Positions 32,645-44,400 of a stretch of 64,000 bases of DNA are shown piece by piece (the first letter of the stretch is position 1; every line of letters begins with the position of its first letter). The DNA lies in NCBI GenBank assembly GCA_033296885.1, contig MU863908.1, positions 186,001 to 250,000 of the forward strand, in the 5' to 3' direction. This DNA comes from Triangularia verruculosa (lineage: Eukaryota > Ascomycota > Sordariomycetes > Sordariales > Podosporaceae). The notes beneath the pieces were generated by a model. That model was given only the letters and a program-made list of their open reading frames with translations, was not told the origin of the DNA and did no database searches. Made by a program: the position numbers and the translations under genes.

Positions 32645-35099
32645 TCAGGCTCGTAGTCTCACGCCGTGGACACTCTCGACATGATTCTTGAAATGGTTCA
32701 AGTGCTTGAACTCCAGCGCCTCCTCCTTGCACTTCGGGTGGTTGCACAACATCCGCTTCACGCCGCCTAGCTGTTGCGCGTGCTTCCTATCGAAATGGTC
32801 GTACATCACCGCCGGCCGACAGTACTTGAACGTTCGTTCCTCATGGGACAGGGTCTCATCCCCGATGCAGCGTGGACATTGCTTCTTGTCCATCAGGAGC
32901 GGAAAGGGGTCCGGCCCAGGAGACTCCTCCTTCACTGTGACGTCGGCCCGTGCCCTCCGTCGGATATGTTTCTGCTTCACGGTCTCCTGTTTCCCGCATA
33001 GAACGACCATCAGCTCAGCCGCCTGGATACGGAGCTCGAGCAGCTCTGTAGAGCTCAAGTTGTCCGGCTGGTTGTAGAGGATCTCGGCGAGCTGAGCGCG
33101 CTTAGGAATCTGCAGGTCGATGGCCGGCTTAACGTATTCCTCCTCCTCTTGCCCATCTGCGTCCATGTCCCAGGTCGGGCGGTTGTAAAAGTAATGTTTC
33201 CGGTAAGCTCGCTGGATGGCTGTCTTCCGCTGCTGCTCCTTGGTCGCGATCAATTTGGTTAGTTCTCGAATCTTGCCCTCATTTCCCGAGCCCTTGATCC
33301 GGTACCGGCCGCCTTTCAGCCGTGCCCTCTCCGCCTTCAGTGTTTCAAGCTTTGGATCGGGCGGCATCAGCTCCCAGACCTCATCAGGAACCATGTCTTT
33401 GCTCGCACGGGGGTCGCGCATGAGGCCGATATGCGAGAGCATTGCGAGCAGGCCGTCCTCGGTCGGCTCGTCTAAGAACGCGTTCTGAAGGTGGAACCCA
33501 ACCTTCTCGTTAATATATGCACTGTTGAACGTAGCCCATTTCGGGTCGTGGCGCAACATCTGGTCGCGGACAGCATCGGAGGCGTTGCCTACACGCTGTT
33601 AGAACAAGGCTATTTTAGAGATAGGGAGAACATACCATCCGCTGCATTGGCCGCTCCCCTACGCCAGGCCTTTGGTTCGATCGCGTTCTCTTCTCCAGCG
33701 TCAAGCGACTACCGCTCCATATCGTAATGTAGCCTACGGTACGGAAGAGGTTAATACTTCCGCTCGTTGGATTCTTCCTCTGCAATGGAGTCGTTATATT
33801 GGCGGAAAACAGGCCGCTTGAGCCATTCCTCCTTCCAGCGTAAGGGGGTACACTTGACTGGTCCCTGGTTCCTTGCCTGAAAGACTCCCCTGACGCTGGC
33901 AAACTTCGATGCGGCAAACGCACGATTATACACTGCTAGGCTGACGATGATACTGATGAAACAGAAGATTAACCTCTTAGTAGGGGTAAAGAAGAAGATG
34001 GTCTTAGAGGAAAGTGTTAAATCTGAGATATTAAAGAGCAGGAGGCAATCATATACGGCTTCGGCTTGTTGTCTACCCCTTTGTGGTGCGCGAGCCTGAT
34101 GGATATAGCCAGGACGTCCTCACCGGTTTCCGGGTGGCGCACGATCATCAGTAGAATATCCTCGTAACAGAGCGCCTTCGGGCGTCCACGACCCTCGTAC
34201 TCTTGAGAGATCATCTCTTCCAGCAGCCTGGAATGCTCGTCGGGCGCCTTGTCTTCATCATCAGGGATACTCCCAATAGCGTTCTGGGAGAAGATCTCCT
34301 TCAGACACTCGTCATCGTTACCCTTTTTCTCTCTATCCACAAATTCGGCCGGCCGCGCCCCTGTAAAGGCAAGACCGAGGTAGCATCCAGGCAGTTGGAC
34401 ACGGTGCTTTTCCCAAGGGAAGATACCAGTGTCATACCGGATGTTGAAGGTCAGCAGGACCAGCAAAGTATCCACGTTCGCGACGTCTTTTCCAAGAGTG
34501 TTTGGTGCTTCTAGGTTGTACCTGGGAACCAAGACAGTATCGTGCCACTTACAAGGCGCGTTAGCTACTACATGTATGGGTGGGAGGCTAGGAGACGTAC
34601 CTTCTTAATTTCTTTACTGTCGTTCGTGTCCATGTAGCGGCCTGTGACACTGGCGTATAGCTGCTTGTACTGGCGGAAATACTGCCACGATGTGCCCCAC
34701 GACTTGATCCGGTATGTTTGACAAAGATAGTCGAGGAAATCCATCGCCGTCGATTTCTTTGCGTTCCTGATTGCCTCTCGCCAGTGCGCAAAGTTGTGGA
34801 ATGTACAGTATCTGTAGGTTCATCAGCAAAAATGCCAATAGAATTCAGGGTAGGTGATCTGTTTACCTCTTCCATTTTCGTAGGAGGCCAGCAATGTTGA
34901 TCTTGGTCGCGTCGGCATAGTCGGGCTGAAGGAACTGAGTGTTGTCGAGCTGCTTGCGGAGAGCTGCACGTTGGTCGGCCGTGAGGGCCTTTGGCTGTTT
35001 CGCAATCCGTTCGTCGGCCTCTCGCTGTTTCGCGGTGAACTGCCGGACAAAATCCGCAGTGCGGTCTGCGAGCAGCTGCGGCAGGCACCGTGCTGGCAT
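32645..35099 (-). pseudogene. DUF3435 / FluG-domain tyrosine recombinase (Starship-captain superfamily), inactivated
   Basis: ATG at 35099 (MPARCLPQLLADRTADFVRQ). Introns 34812-34866, 34548-34600, one near 33995-34060 and 33589-33635 link RDYADATKINI-type N-terminal helices, SWGTSWQYFRQYKQLY, LLTFNIRYDTGIFP, LAFTGARPAEFVD (box I Arg), HHKGVDNKPKP, WRRGAANAADG (box II Arg), LRHDPKWATFNSAYINEKV (His and the nucleophile Tyr) and two C-terminal C2H2-like fingers (CPRCIGDE..H, CNHPKCKEE..H). Breaks: in-frame TAA at 33751-33753 and TAG at 33709-33711, plus a phase problem at the third intron unless an alternative donor is used. DUF3435 recombinases move giant fungal Starship elements; whether this lineage did so is unknown. 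Confidence 0.78.
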
Positions 35100-35740
35100 G
35101 GCGATGGTGTTGAGTGTCTGGGTTTGGGTGTCCGAGGGCTACCGACGATGACGGTCGACAAGCCGGGAACAATGGGAAGTGCGAGGGACGCCATTTTAGT
35201 CTGGTTGCGCCGCTGCGCCGCTGTGCTGGGGAGCCGAAAATGGATGATGGGTTGAAGAAAACGGGTTCCTGGATTCATGAGTTTCGGGAGTCGCTGCTTT
35301 CGCGAACCAACCGCCCAGGACGAGGACGTTCATTGGAGGGTGCAGCACGGTGGGGTCGCGGATCCGCAGATGAATTGATTGGAGGGGGTGAGGTACCAAG
35401 TACCTGGCTGTGACCAAGCTCCCCGCACTGTCAAGACACCCGAAAATGGCGGCCCCGCCCTGCCAAATTCGGCGGCCAGAACAGCAAGTTGTACACTTAA
35501 TGTGTAAAGATAGCCTGCCCCCAACGAGACCCAGTGAGATGCAGGAAACATGCGGTCCTACATCCGGCGAACACGGTAAGGAAGAAGATAAAGCTAGCCG
35601 TAGTTGCAGTAAGTTATATACAATAGCAAACAGATAAAATCACAGCCGAGGCGTTTGATAAATTACCCGTACCGAAAGCGAAGCAGAGAGGTATTTAACT
35701 TCCAAAGTCACCCTCTATATATAGGGGGTTTTGCCAATTT
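35100..35740. other. upstream of the recombinase relic, edge of the GC island
   Basis: No gene supported; several short open frames. From about 35640 the composition turns AT-rich and RIPed. Confidence 0.45.
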
Positions 35741-38300
35741 AACCGCCATTAAATATATTACAGTTCCCTACTTTTAAAACGGTATATACTTACCCTAATA
35801 TAAAGGCAATACTTAATAAAGAAGTATATACTCTCGACGTATACGGGCTATTAAAAATATAATATAACTTTAAAGATCGAGTACATTTTCAGATTAAAAA
35901 ATCACTTAATAATTAATACCTAAGAGAAACTATAGGGTCTCCTTTTTAATAAAAAATATATCCCAAACTCCGGTTAATTAAGTATTTTTAACTTTTTTAA
36001 ATTCTATAATATTACTAATTAATACCCGTAACTATCTTAACTTAAGCTACGAACCTTATAAAATCTTCGAATTAAATAAAATAAAAGATATAGTAAAATA
36101 ACTTATATACCGTATATTAAGAGGAAATAAATTAAAAACCAAAGTCGAAATTATCCTAAACGATTATATTAACCAGATTATATCTTCCTATAAGTATTAT
36201 ATTTTTCTACTATATACCGATATTGTTAACCTCGACGAATTAATCGACCAGCTAATATCTACCTATCGGAAATTCGCCCTAAAACTTTTAATAATTAATT
36301 TTTAAATAATATTATCCAAAAAAGTAAACGCCGACGGCTTAATCTAACTAACTAAAGTATCTTATCCGTCGAAGAGAAAGCCTAATAACGGAATATTAGA
36401 CCCCGGTATACTACCGAAAAGACGGAGAGGGTATACGAATATATTATAAAAAGTCTATAACTTTAAATAATACCTATATAATAAGGATTATAATAATAGG
36501 TAGTTAAATATAATAGAAGGATTACTATATAAAAAGGCAACTAGCCGACTTACTATTTATAGGAATCCGTATAAGGAAGTTTTGTTTTGAAATATTCCGT
36601 ATTAGTAAATATAGTTTTATACTTCAGATTTTTAATAGAATTTCGTAAAACGTAATTATTTAATATTATAAAGAGAAAATTATAAATAAAAAATAAAGTC
36701 GTAATAACTATTTATTAGTCGAATAAATACTAATATACCTTTAAAAAACTTAAGGAATAGCTTCTTTTAACACTATTATTAATATACTTCGATTATAATA
36801 AACGATAAAAATAAAAACTAATAATTTATAAAGAGTATTAGTAAGAGTAGTAACGTAATTAAAAGACGATAGGAAATAATATCCGGTTACGTTTTATTCG
36901 GAAATACTAATAAAAATAAGTACAACTATTATATTTACGATAAAGAACTACTTACTATCGTTTAAACCCTACTTTACTAATATTTAGAACTTATCGGCTT
37001 ATAAAACCCAAACCCCTTTTTAATTATTATAAGCTATAAAGTACTTAAGTATTTCAGAACTAAGAAATTATTAAATATTAAATAAGTAAAGTAGGCTGAG
37101 TTAATATCTTAATATAACTTTTATATTTATATATCGCCCTAATAAGGAAAACGCAGTTGCTAAAACCTTATTAAGAAAATCGGAGATATAATAATATAAC
37201 GAAAAAAAAGAGAAGTTTATTATATAATATAACTTTTCGCTCCTATAAGAAATACTAATAGACCTAATCCTTAATAAACTAACGAATTAATAAATCTAAT
37301 TAATATAGTATCTCTTATAAAGATCGATAAATAAAAAGTCCCGTTATTTAGCTTTCTTAATAATAAAGAGAACCCTCCTATAGACTTTAGAGTTCCCCTT
37401 ATAAATAATTTACTATAGAAAAACGTTAAATATCCTAAATTAAACGATTTCCGAATTAAGGCGAAAGTAGAATCTGATAATTTTAAAATACTTAATAATA
37501 AACTACTTTTACCGGAGGAGGGAGCTTATAATCTCTACTATAGGTAGTTTATAAATCTGTATTATTCGTAAAGTTTTATTATAACGAAGGCCTATTCGTT
37601 AACTATTACTAAAATAATTAGTCTAAAATATTACTAAACCTAGATTTCGCGTAAATAAGTTTAGAATAAAATAGTATTTAATTATCGCTTTATAAAATAT
37701 TATTTAATTTCCCGATAAAAATATAATTTAATTAAGAAACGTAAACTAAGGAATAAACTATTTACTTTAAAGTAAGTATAAGACCCGAAAAAATACCTAG
37801 AAGTTTATTTAATAGATTAGAGGATATATAAATTTCGTTAAAAATAATATCGTTAAATCTTAATAGCGATAGGTAACTTAAATAAACCGTTACCGATATA
37901 AACCTAACTTTAAGTCCGGCGACCGAATAATATTTTAAAGTAATCCGTAATATTTATAACCGACCGCTTAAGAAATTCCCGAATAACTTATTACCCGGAA
38001 AAGTATTAGAAAACCCGTTAAAAGAGCTAATAAAACCTATTAGCAGACCCGAATATAAAGTCTTAAAGATCCTTGCTACTGTACTTATCGTAGGAAATTA
38101 TAGTATTAAACTTAGTAGAAATACTAGGACCTGGACCTAGAATAATACCCGGTAAACGACTTTAAATATTCGCTATATTTTTATAGTGGTTTTACTATAA
38201 AAATCCGGATAAAGTTAGTCCGCTTCGAACGCTAAAAGTATAATTATAAGTAGTAAAGAACGACGAATTTACGGAGGTTTTATAAAGTTTTAATTAAATA
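35741..38300 (+). mobile_element. RIPed Ty3/Gypsy relic, a second chromovirus family
   Basis: The + strand keeps a gag-like part (about 35800-36540), RNase H at about 36880-37200 (PVTFYSEILIK, YRPNKENAVAKTLLRKSEI), an integrase zone, and at about 38040-38200 a chromodomain-like tail (PEYKVLKILATVLIVGN). Stops throughout. The wording differs from the 482 and 40154 elements, so it is another family. No LTR pair was found. Confidence 0.6.
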
Positions 38301-39900
38301 AAGTAATTACTTATTTATAAACTTTCTTAATTATCGGTTATTAAGTTATTTCTTCCTTTTCTTTTATATTTTAAAATCAATAATTATACTATAATCTATT
38401 ATTAATATCCTTACCCTTTATAATAATATTAAAGACTTATATTATTAAATCTTTTCTTTCTCTTTTTATTTTTAAGTTTAATATACTTATAAAGTAACTA
38501 AACTAGTTATAATATACTACCTTAAAACCGTTATATTCTATATTTATAAAGAATATTACCCCGTAAAAATACCTGCTTGTCGCTTCTTCTCTTTTATAAA
38601 CCTTTATAAAACTTACTATACTAAAATAATAATTAAAATACCGAATAAAAGGGCCCCTATAGCTACTTAACTTAGTATTATAATAATAGAAAATACCTAG
38701 AACGCCCGGCCGATACTTTATATTTTAAACTCTCTTAGTTTATAAAACCATACGTCGTTTATTAGTACCGAAAGTATAATTTATATAGATAATAGAGCGA
38801 AGGATATACCGGTAAATAAAAATAGTAAAGGTATAGTCGCTCTCGCTATAAAACCGGTAATAAACTAATATAGAACCTCGTAGAACTATAAAGTTTACGT
38901 ATACTATAAGTAGAATATATAGACGGCCTAATTTAATTATAAAAAGCGTAGCTATCCGTAATAATATCGCTTCGTAATACTTTTACTAAAGAGGTAGTAA
39001 AAATAGCTAATAAATTTCGACTATTAAAGCTAGTTCTTTACGTCGTTAAGGATAAGGTAAGCCTCTTTTGCTAACTCGAAATCCAAATGGTGCGGTATAA
39101 GTAAAGTATATAACTGTAAGAATTTAGTTGTAATTAAGTTATTAAAGCCCAACTCTTTAAGTATCCTATAAAATAAGTTCTACGTCGAAGTCCGTAAATA
39201 TATTATTTAAAATTAATAATTAAAATGGAATATTAAAATAAACTTTATATAGATCTTATCCCGGTACTAAGTAAAATAGAACTTCGGATCCTCGGTAAGG
39301 ATAATACTTCGGCCTTTAACCTTTTATATATAAAGCGGGTCGATATTTCGGCCGTATTTCCTTATAATAAGCTAGAGATTTTCGTAAAGTTTATCGAAGA
39401 GCGGAATATTTAGGTAATTCGAAATATAAATATGGACTTAGTCGGGGAGTAGTCTAATAGCGGGCTCTCTTAGAATATACGTTATAAGCCCTACCTTATT
39501 ATCTAGTTCGAATTACGTATTCTAAATAGTTAATTTATCGTAAGGGTTAAGACGATCTCTATTCGGAGCGGAGGATAAAGTGAAAAGAATATAGGAATAA
39601 CTAGACATTTGGTATTTTTGACGGTTAAGTTGAGCGGCGTTTTTATAAGGAATTTCACTAAAACCATATATTAAGTAGGGCTATACGTATTATAGACCTT
39701 TACTAAATTGGACCCGTAATACTTTATTATACGGCAGCCTCTAATTAACTAAAGACTTTCATTAGCTTATCCTTCTCCCTATTCTTGTTATTTTATTATC
39801 GGCCCTACCCCGTTCGCCCAGACTACCCTGTAAAACATAAAAGAGAAGTGCCACAGCTTATAACCACTAAGGACCTTTTTATAAGTTAAATTAAGCTCTA
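38301..39900. other. RIPed DNA, unassigned
   Basis: A + strand frame around 38650-39190 gives long protein-like runs (NHTSFISTESIIYIDNRAKD, SKGIVALAIKPVIN) but no family I know. It could be an accessory ORF of the Gypsy relic or a dead gene. Confidence 0.4.
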
Positions 39901-40153
39901 TTTACCTATTATTATAAGCCTAATGCTAGTACCACTATACATCTTACACCCATCATCCCCACTATAACCGCACGGGTACCGGTCCCCTAGGGCGAAGCTA
40001 GCCGAGCCGTAATGGGCCTAGCTATATACCTCGTTATCTTCCTGCTCTCGATTACAGTCCTCTACTGCCAAGCTACGAAGAGCATCCCCAGCCGACTCAA
40101 CTCCGACCAAGCTCCGAAATCAAAATTCGGGCTCGTTCCAATATACGCCAGTG
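39901..40153 (+). promoter_or_regulatory. probable upstream region of the NLR relic, cut off by the chromovirus
   Basis: GC-balanced segment ending in the target copy CAGTG (40149-40153), whose other copy (47667-47671) begins the sequence leading into the NLR ATG at 47725. If the retrotransposon is removed, this stretch lies directly upstream of that gene. The promoter role is inferred. Confidence 0.5.
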
Positions 40154-40543
40154 TGTGACGAACCCCTGTACAGAACCTCTGAAAGGGATACTCGGTTGAA
40201 GGCAACTTCTGACAATTGGTTCGGTGCAGCTAAGCAGTGCACAACAAGATGTCTCAATGTAAACACAAGATCCCGTAAATACAAGCTGTGATTGCATACT
40301 GCGGAACTATCTAAAGCTATCTAGTTCCTCCGTATATATATACCAATGGATCACTCGGATCACGTTTCCCAAAGGTGATCTGGATCACCTTTCCTTCCTG
40401 TAGCTCACTATGCCCATCGTGATCCTGTCGCTCCGCTCACCTAGATCACTGTAAGCCTATCGCTCCACTCCTGATTAGTCCGTGATGATTGGCTAGGAGC
40501 GCCCCGCGCCCCGAGCGTTGGTTCCTTATCAACGGTTGTGACA
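40154..40543 (-). repeat. LTR (3') of chromovirus copy 2
   Basis: On the + strand it starts TGTGACGAACCCCTGTACAG and ends GGTTGTGACA. Almost free of RIP. The distal half contains repeated GTGATC/GGATCAC blocks (40340-40450). Confidence 0.93.
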
Positions 40544-40760
40544 CGATGCCCCTCCTTCTAGGTCGACGTCCCAACGACCTTGGTTTACTTTATCTTCTTC
40601 GACTATTCTTCCCTTTCTTTTCTTCCGTAAGTTTCCCTTACTCCCTTAGACTACTCCTTACGTCTCCACTATATCTAACCGCGTCTCTAAGGCTCCTAGC
40701 TCGAAATCCTCCTAACGCGTATCTCTAGCGGCCGCTATATTTTAGTTTGGATACGAAATT

Positions 40761-41305
40761 ATGCTGTGCTCCTTTTGTTTCTCTAAGGGCTTAACGTATA
40801 AGATGGCTAAGCGTTCTTCTCGTTGTAGTAAATGTGTTCGTCGTGGGCGTACTTATAATAGTTCTAGTATTCCGGTCTTAGCACGTAAGTGTGTATGTGG
40901 TTCTTCTCCTTCTATCGTTGCTTAACCCCTAGTTTTCTAGTAGACCGTATCGTAGTCGAGTCTAAACGCCTGGCTCGTAAGGAGGAACTTATAGAGGAGC
41001 GCCTCCAACGTAGCTAGCGCGAGGCCTAAGAGGCCCTTACTATATTATCCCGACTCCGGCGTTAGCGTTAGTATTTATTAATATACGGCAGCGAGATAGT
41101 CCGTCGGAGGCTCGCTTCGCTAGATAAGCTCGAGGAGGTAGAGCGTTGTAAATCGGAGGCCGTTATAGATACCTACCTCTATAGCGCCCTAGACACCATT
41201 AACTGGAACGCTATATACGGCGACGCCCCCCTAATCGATCCCTTCCTATCTACCCAAATACAGGTCGCCCCGGGCTCCTCCGATAAAAGTCCTCCAGTTT
41301 CTTAA
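40761..41305 (+). pseudogene. antisense accessory ORF: CxxC zinc motif plus coiled coil
   Basis: Opposite in strand to gag-pol. ATG at 40761 gives MLCSFCFSKGLTYKMAKRSS followed by CSKCVRRGRTY, i.e. two CxxC pairs, stopping at 40924. After a +1 shift the reading continues as a charged helix (VVESKRLARKEELIEERLQR, REIVRRR-like, SLDKLEEVERCKSEAVID) and an acidic/proline tail (LDTINWNAIYGDAPLIDPF, SSDKSPPVS) to TAA at 41303-41305. The counterpart is at 9840-10560 in copy 1, so the ORF is a stable part of the element. I recall similar Cys-pair/coiled-coil hypothetical proteins in fungi; no function is known to me. Confidence 0.68.
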
Positions 41306-41356
41306 GGTAATTAAAGTTCGTAGTATTAATTATAGGTAAGTCCCTAGGTATTTATT

Positions 41357-41427
41357 AACTTTATAGTATAGTATATAATACGTCGATTACTACGTCGGAG
41401 GTACGGGTTCGATTCCCGTCGAGGTTA
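41357..41427 (+). other. tRNA-like segment of chromovirus copy 2
   Basis: 71 nt. The ends pair with wobble (AACTTTA with CGAGGTT, then A), the D-stem is GTAT/ATAC, and the T-arm is perfect (ACGGG TTCGATT CCCGT). The anticodon stem fails, so it is unlikely to be a working tRNA. Same location and orientation as 9721-9791 in copy 1. Confidence 0.6.
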
Positions 41428-41469
41428 TCTATATTCTAGGTTTAGGAATACCCTTCTTAACCCTAGGGT

Positions 41470-44400
41470 ACACTCTTTTTATTTAGGTCGGTCTAGATAT
41501 TACCGGTAGAATTCTTTTAATTTATCGGGGTAGTTTAGATTTCCTACCGGTTCTTACGAATTATCAATAGTTAAGTAATTTAACTAATTAACTAAATATT
41601 CTAATTACCCTTAGTTAATCCGTAAATCTAGTATTTCTTCTATATTATATTCTTCTTCTTCGTTTTCCGCTACCTTTAGAATATTAGTTTTATTTACTAG
41701 TAGTATAAGTTTTAAAAGTAAAATATAAAAGGTATATAATTATAGGCGTATTATATTAGGTAGCTCCAGCTTATACGCCGTTTCTACTATCTTCTTTTTA
41801 ACTTTAAACGGGCCTACTTTCCTATAATCTAGCTTTTTACTAGGTCTTTTTATACGTAAATTACGTATTAATAAAAACACTTTATCCCCCCTCTTTAAGC
41901 GAGGTCCCTCGAGCCGTTTAATATTATAGTACTTACGTATACGTTCTCGAACGAACTCGAGTTTTTCCTTAAGTTTAGCGTACAATATATATAACTTTCC
42001 TACCTTTACTACCGCCTTAGGTACCTTTATCTCTAGTCCTTACCGTAAATCTACCTTAAAACCGTAGTTTGCGAAAAATAGTATAACCTTTATTATCTCC
42101 GTAGGTGCCGTATTATATGCGAACTGTACCGCTAGTAAGAGTTTAACCTAGTTATCTTACTTAAAATTAATATAGTTTCGAAGGTATTATTTAATAATCT
42201 AGTTAAACCTCTCCGTTTAACCGTCCATCTGCGGGTAGTATACTGACGACGCCTTACTCTTTACTCTTATTTACTTTATTAAAGCTTTTTAAAACTTCGA
42301 TATAAACTTAGTATTACAATTTATAATAAACTCTTTTAGCTATATATATATTACCGTAACGTTCCGAAATACCATATCCGCCAATTATTCCGCTGTCTAA
42401 GTCTCCTTATAAAGCAAGAAGTATACCCACTTAGTAAGCCTATTAACTACCGTTAAGATGCTATTATACTTAACGCCCGTAGTTGTATCCTTAGATTCTA
42501 GTAGTTTAGTAATAAAGTTTATAGATACCGAACTCTAGGGTTACTTAGCTACTGGTAATGGCTCTAAAAATCCGTACGGTTTATGCCTCTCTGCTTTCGT
42601 TCTTCTATAGAGGTTATATTCCCGTAGCGTTTCCTTTACGTCCTTTCTTAATCCTAACTAATTGAAGTGTTATTTAATCTTCTCTATTATCTTAGCTACT
42701 TCTATATATTCCCCGAGCTTCGATTCATAGATCTCTTAAATTAGGGTCTTCCGTTAGTCTAGATCGATATAGGCCTTATTATTATACTAGAGCCGGTAAC
42801 GATCGTCCTTCTAAATCCCCAATAGTTCTAACTTTACCCATTACTTTTGATCGTTACCGTCAATATAGCCTTAATATTTATGGGTAGTGGATTCTTCTCG
42901 GTACATTACGTAATACTCGGCCCACTACTAGAGCGGGTATTTAAGTATACCTTTTATTATTTTCTATAGTAAAGGTAATAACTCTTTTCCTACTTTCTCT
43001 TTATAATAGTCCGCCCTTCTATTTAAAGCGTCCGCTTTTGCGTTTTTAGACCCTTTTTTATAGTGGATCTGGAAATTAAACTTTAATAAAAATTCTAACT
43101 ACCTACTTTACTTAACGTTAAGGACTTTAATAGTAATAAAATACTTTAAATTTTTATAATCCATATAAACTTAGACCTTATAATTAATACTACTAAAGTA
43201 TAGTCTCTACTCCTCGAAGGCCTTAATAATAGTAAGTAGCTTTTTATCGTAGATAGGGTAATTTTTACATAGTCCCTCTAATTTTCTTCGAAAAGAATAT
43301 TATTAAGTGCAATTTCCTATCTTCGTCTCGTTATCCCAGCTACCCTCCGATAGTATAATCGGAGGTATCTATTTCGACCTTAAAAGGTCGTCCTAAGTTA
43401 AAGAGCTTAAATACTAAGTCTACTATAATAGCGTTCTTAATAGTTTAAAAAACCTCCTTTTATTCCTTTTCTTACTTAAATTCGACGTCCTTTTTAATAA
43501 GGTCATTTAATGGCCTTACTATAGCGCCGTAGTTCCGTATAAATATCTGATAGAAGTTCGTAAATCCTAAAAACTCTCGAACCTTTATCTTTAATTATTC
43601 GGCCGTTTTTATTTATAGTCTTAGTTAGTTTTTAACTACCGTAATTTTCCTTAGTTTTATTCGTACCTCTCTTAGCGAAATAAGATACCTTAGGTAGACC
43701 GTCTTTTATATATAGAATTCGCTTTTATCTTTATTAACCGATAATCCGGTTCCGTGTAACGCGTTTAAAATCTCCTTAACGTACTTTTTATGCTCCTTTA
43801 AAGTGCGTGAGTAGATGAGAATATCGTCGAGGTAGTAAACTGCTATTTTATCGAGATATTGGCGAATCGTATAATTAATAAGGGCTTGGAAAATCGCTAG
43901 TATATTTGTAAGCCCGAACGGTATAACGAGATACTCGAAATACCTATAAGGCGTGCGAAAAGCCATCTTCTACTCGTCTCCCTCCTTGATTCGTATATAT
44001 ACGTACCCGACTAGTATATTAAGTCTGGTGAACTATTATGCCCCTAATAATTAACTCTATAGCCGCGAAATTAATAGTAGTGGGTAACCGTTCTTCATTA
44101 TCTTTTGATTTAGTTGTCGATAATCTATATATAGTCGTAGGTTTCCGTCCTTTTTCGGTACGAAGAAAATAGGATACCTAGCTAGCGACGTGGATGCTCT
44201 GATGTATCCTCTTTTAATATTTTTGTCTAAATACTTCCGTAACTCTTTACTTTACTTATCGTTAGTATAGTAGATTTGGAAGAGCTTAAGTTTCGCTCCT
44301 TCTTTGAGCTTAATCTCGTGGTCCTATAGTCCCCTCTTTAGTAGACCTTGAAGGTGTTTTGCCGTGAATACCGGATACCCCCGGTACTCTACCGGTACCT

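Noticed and set aside
20691..35640. Interpreting the whole GC island as Starship cargo
   Set aside because: It contains VPS54, a core housekeeping gene, and no terminal repeats or target site were found; only the recombinase relic is supported.
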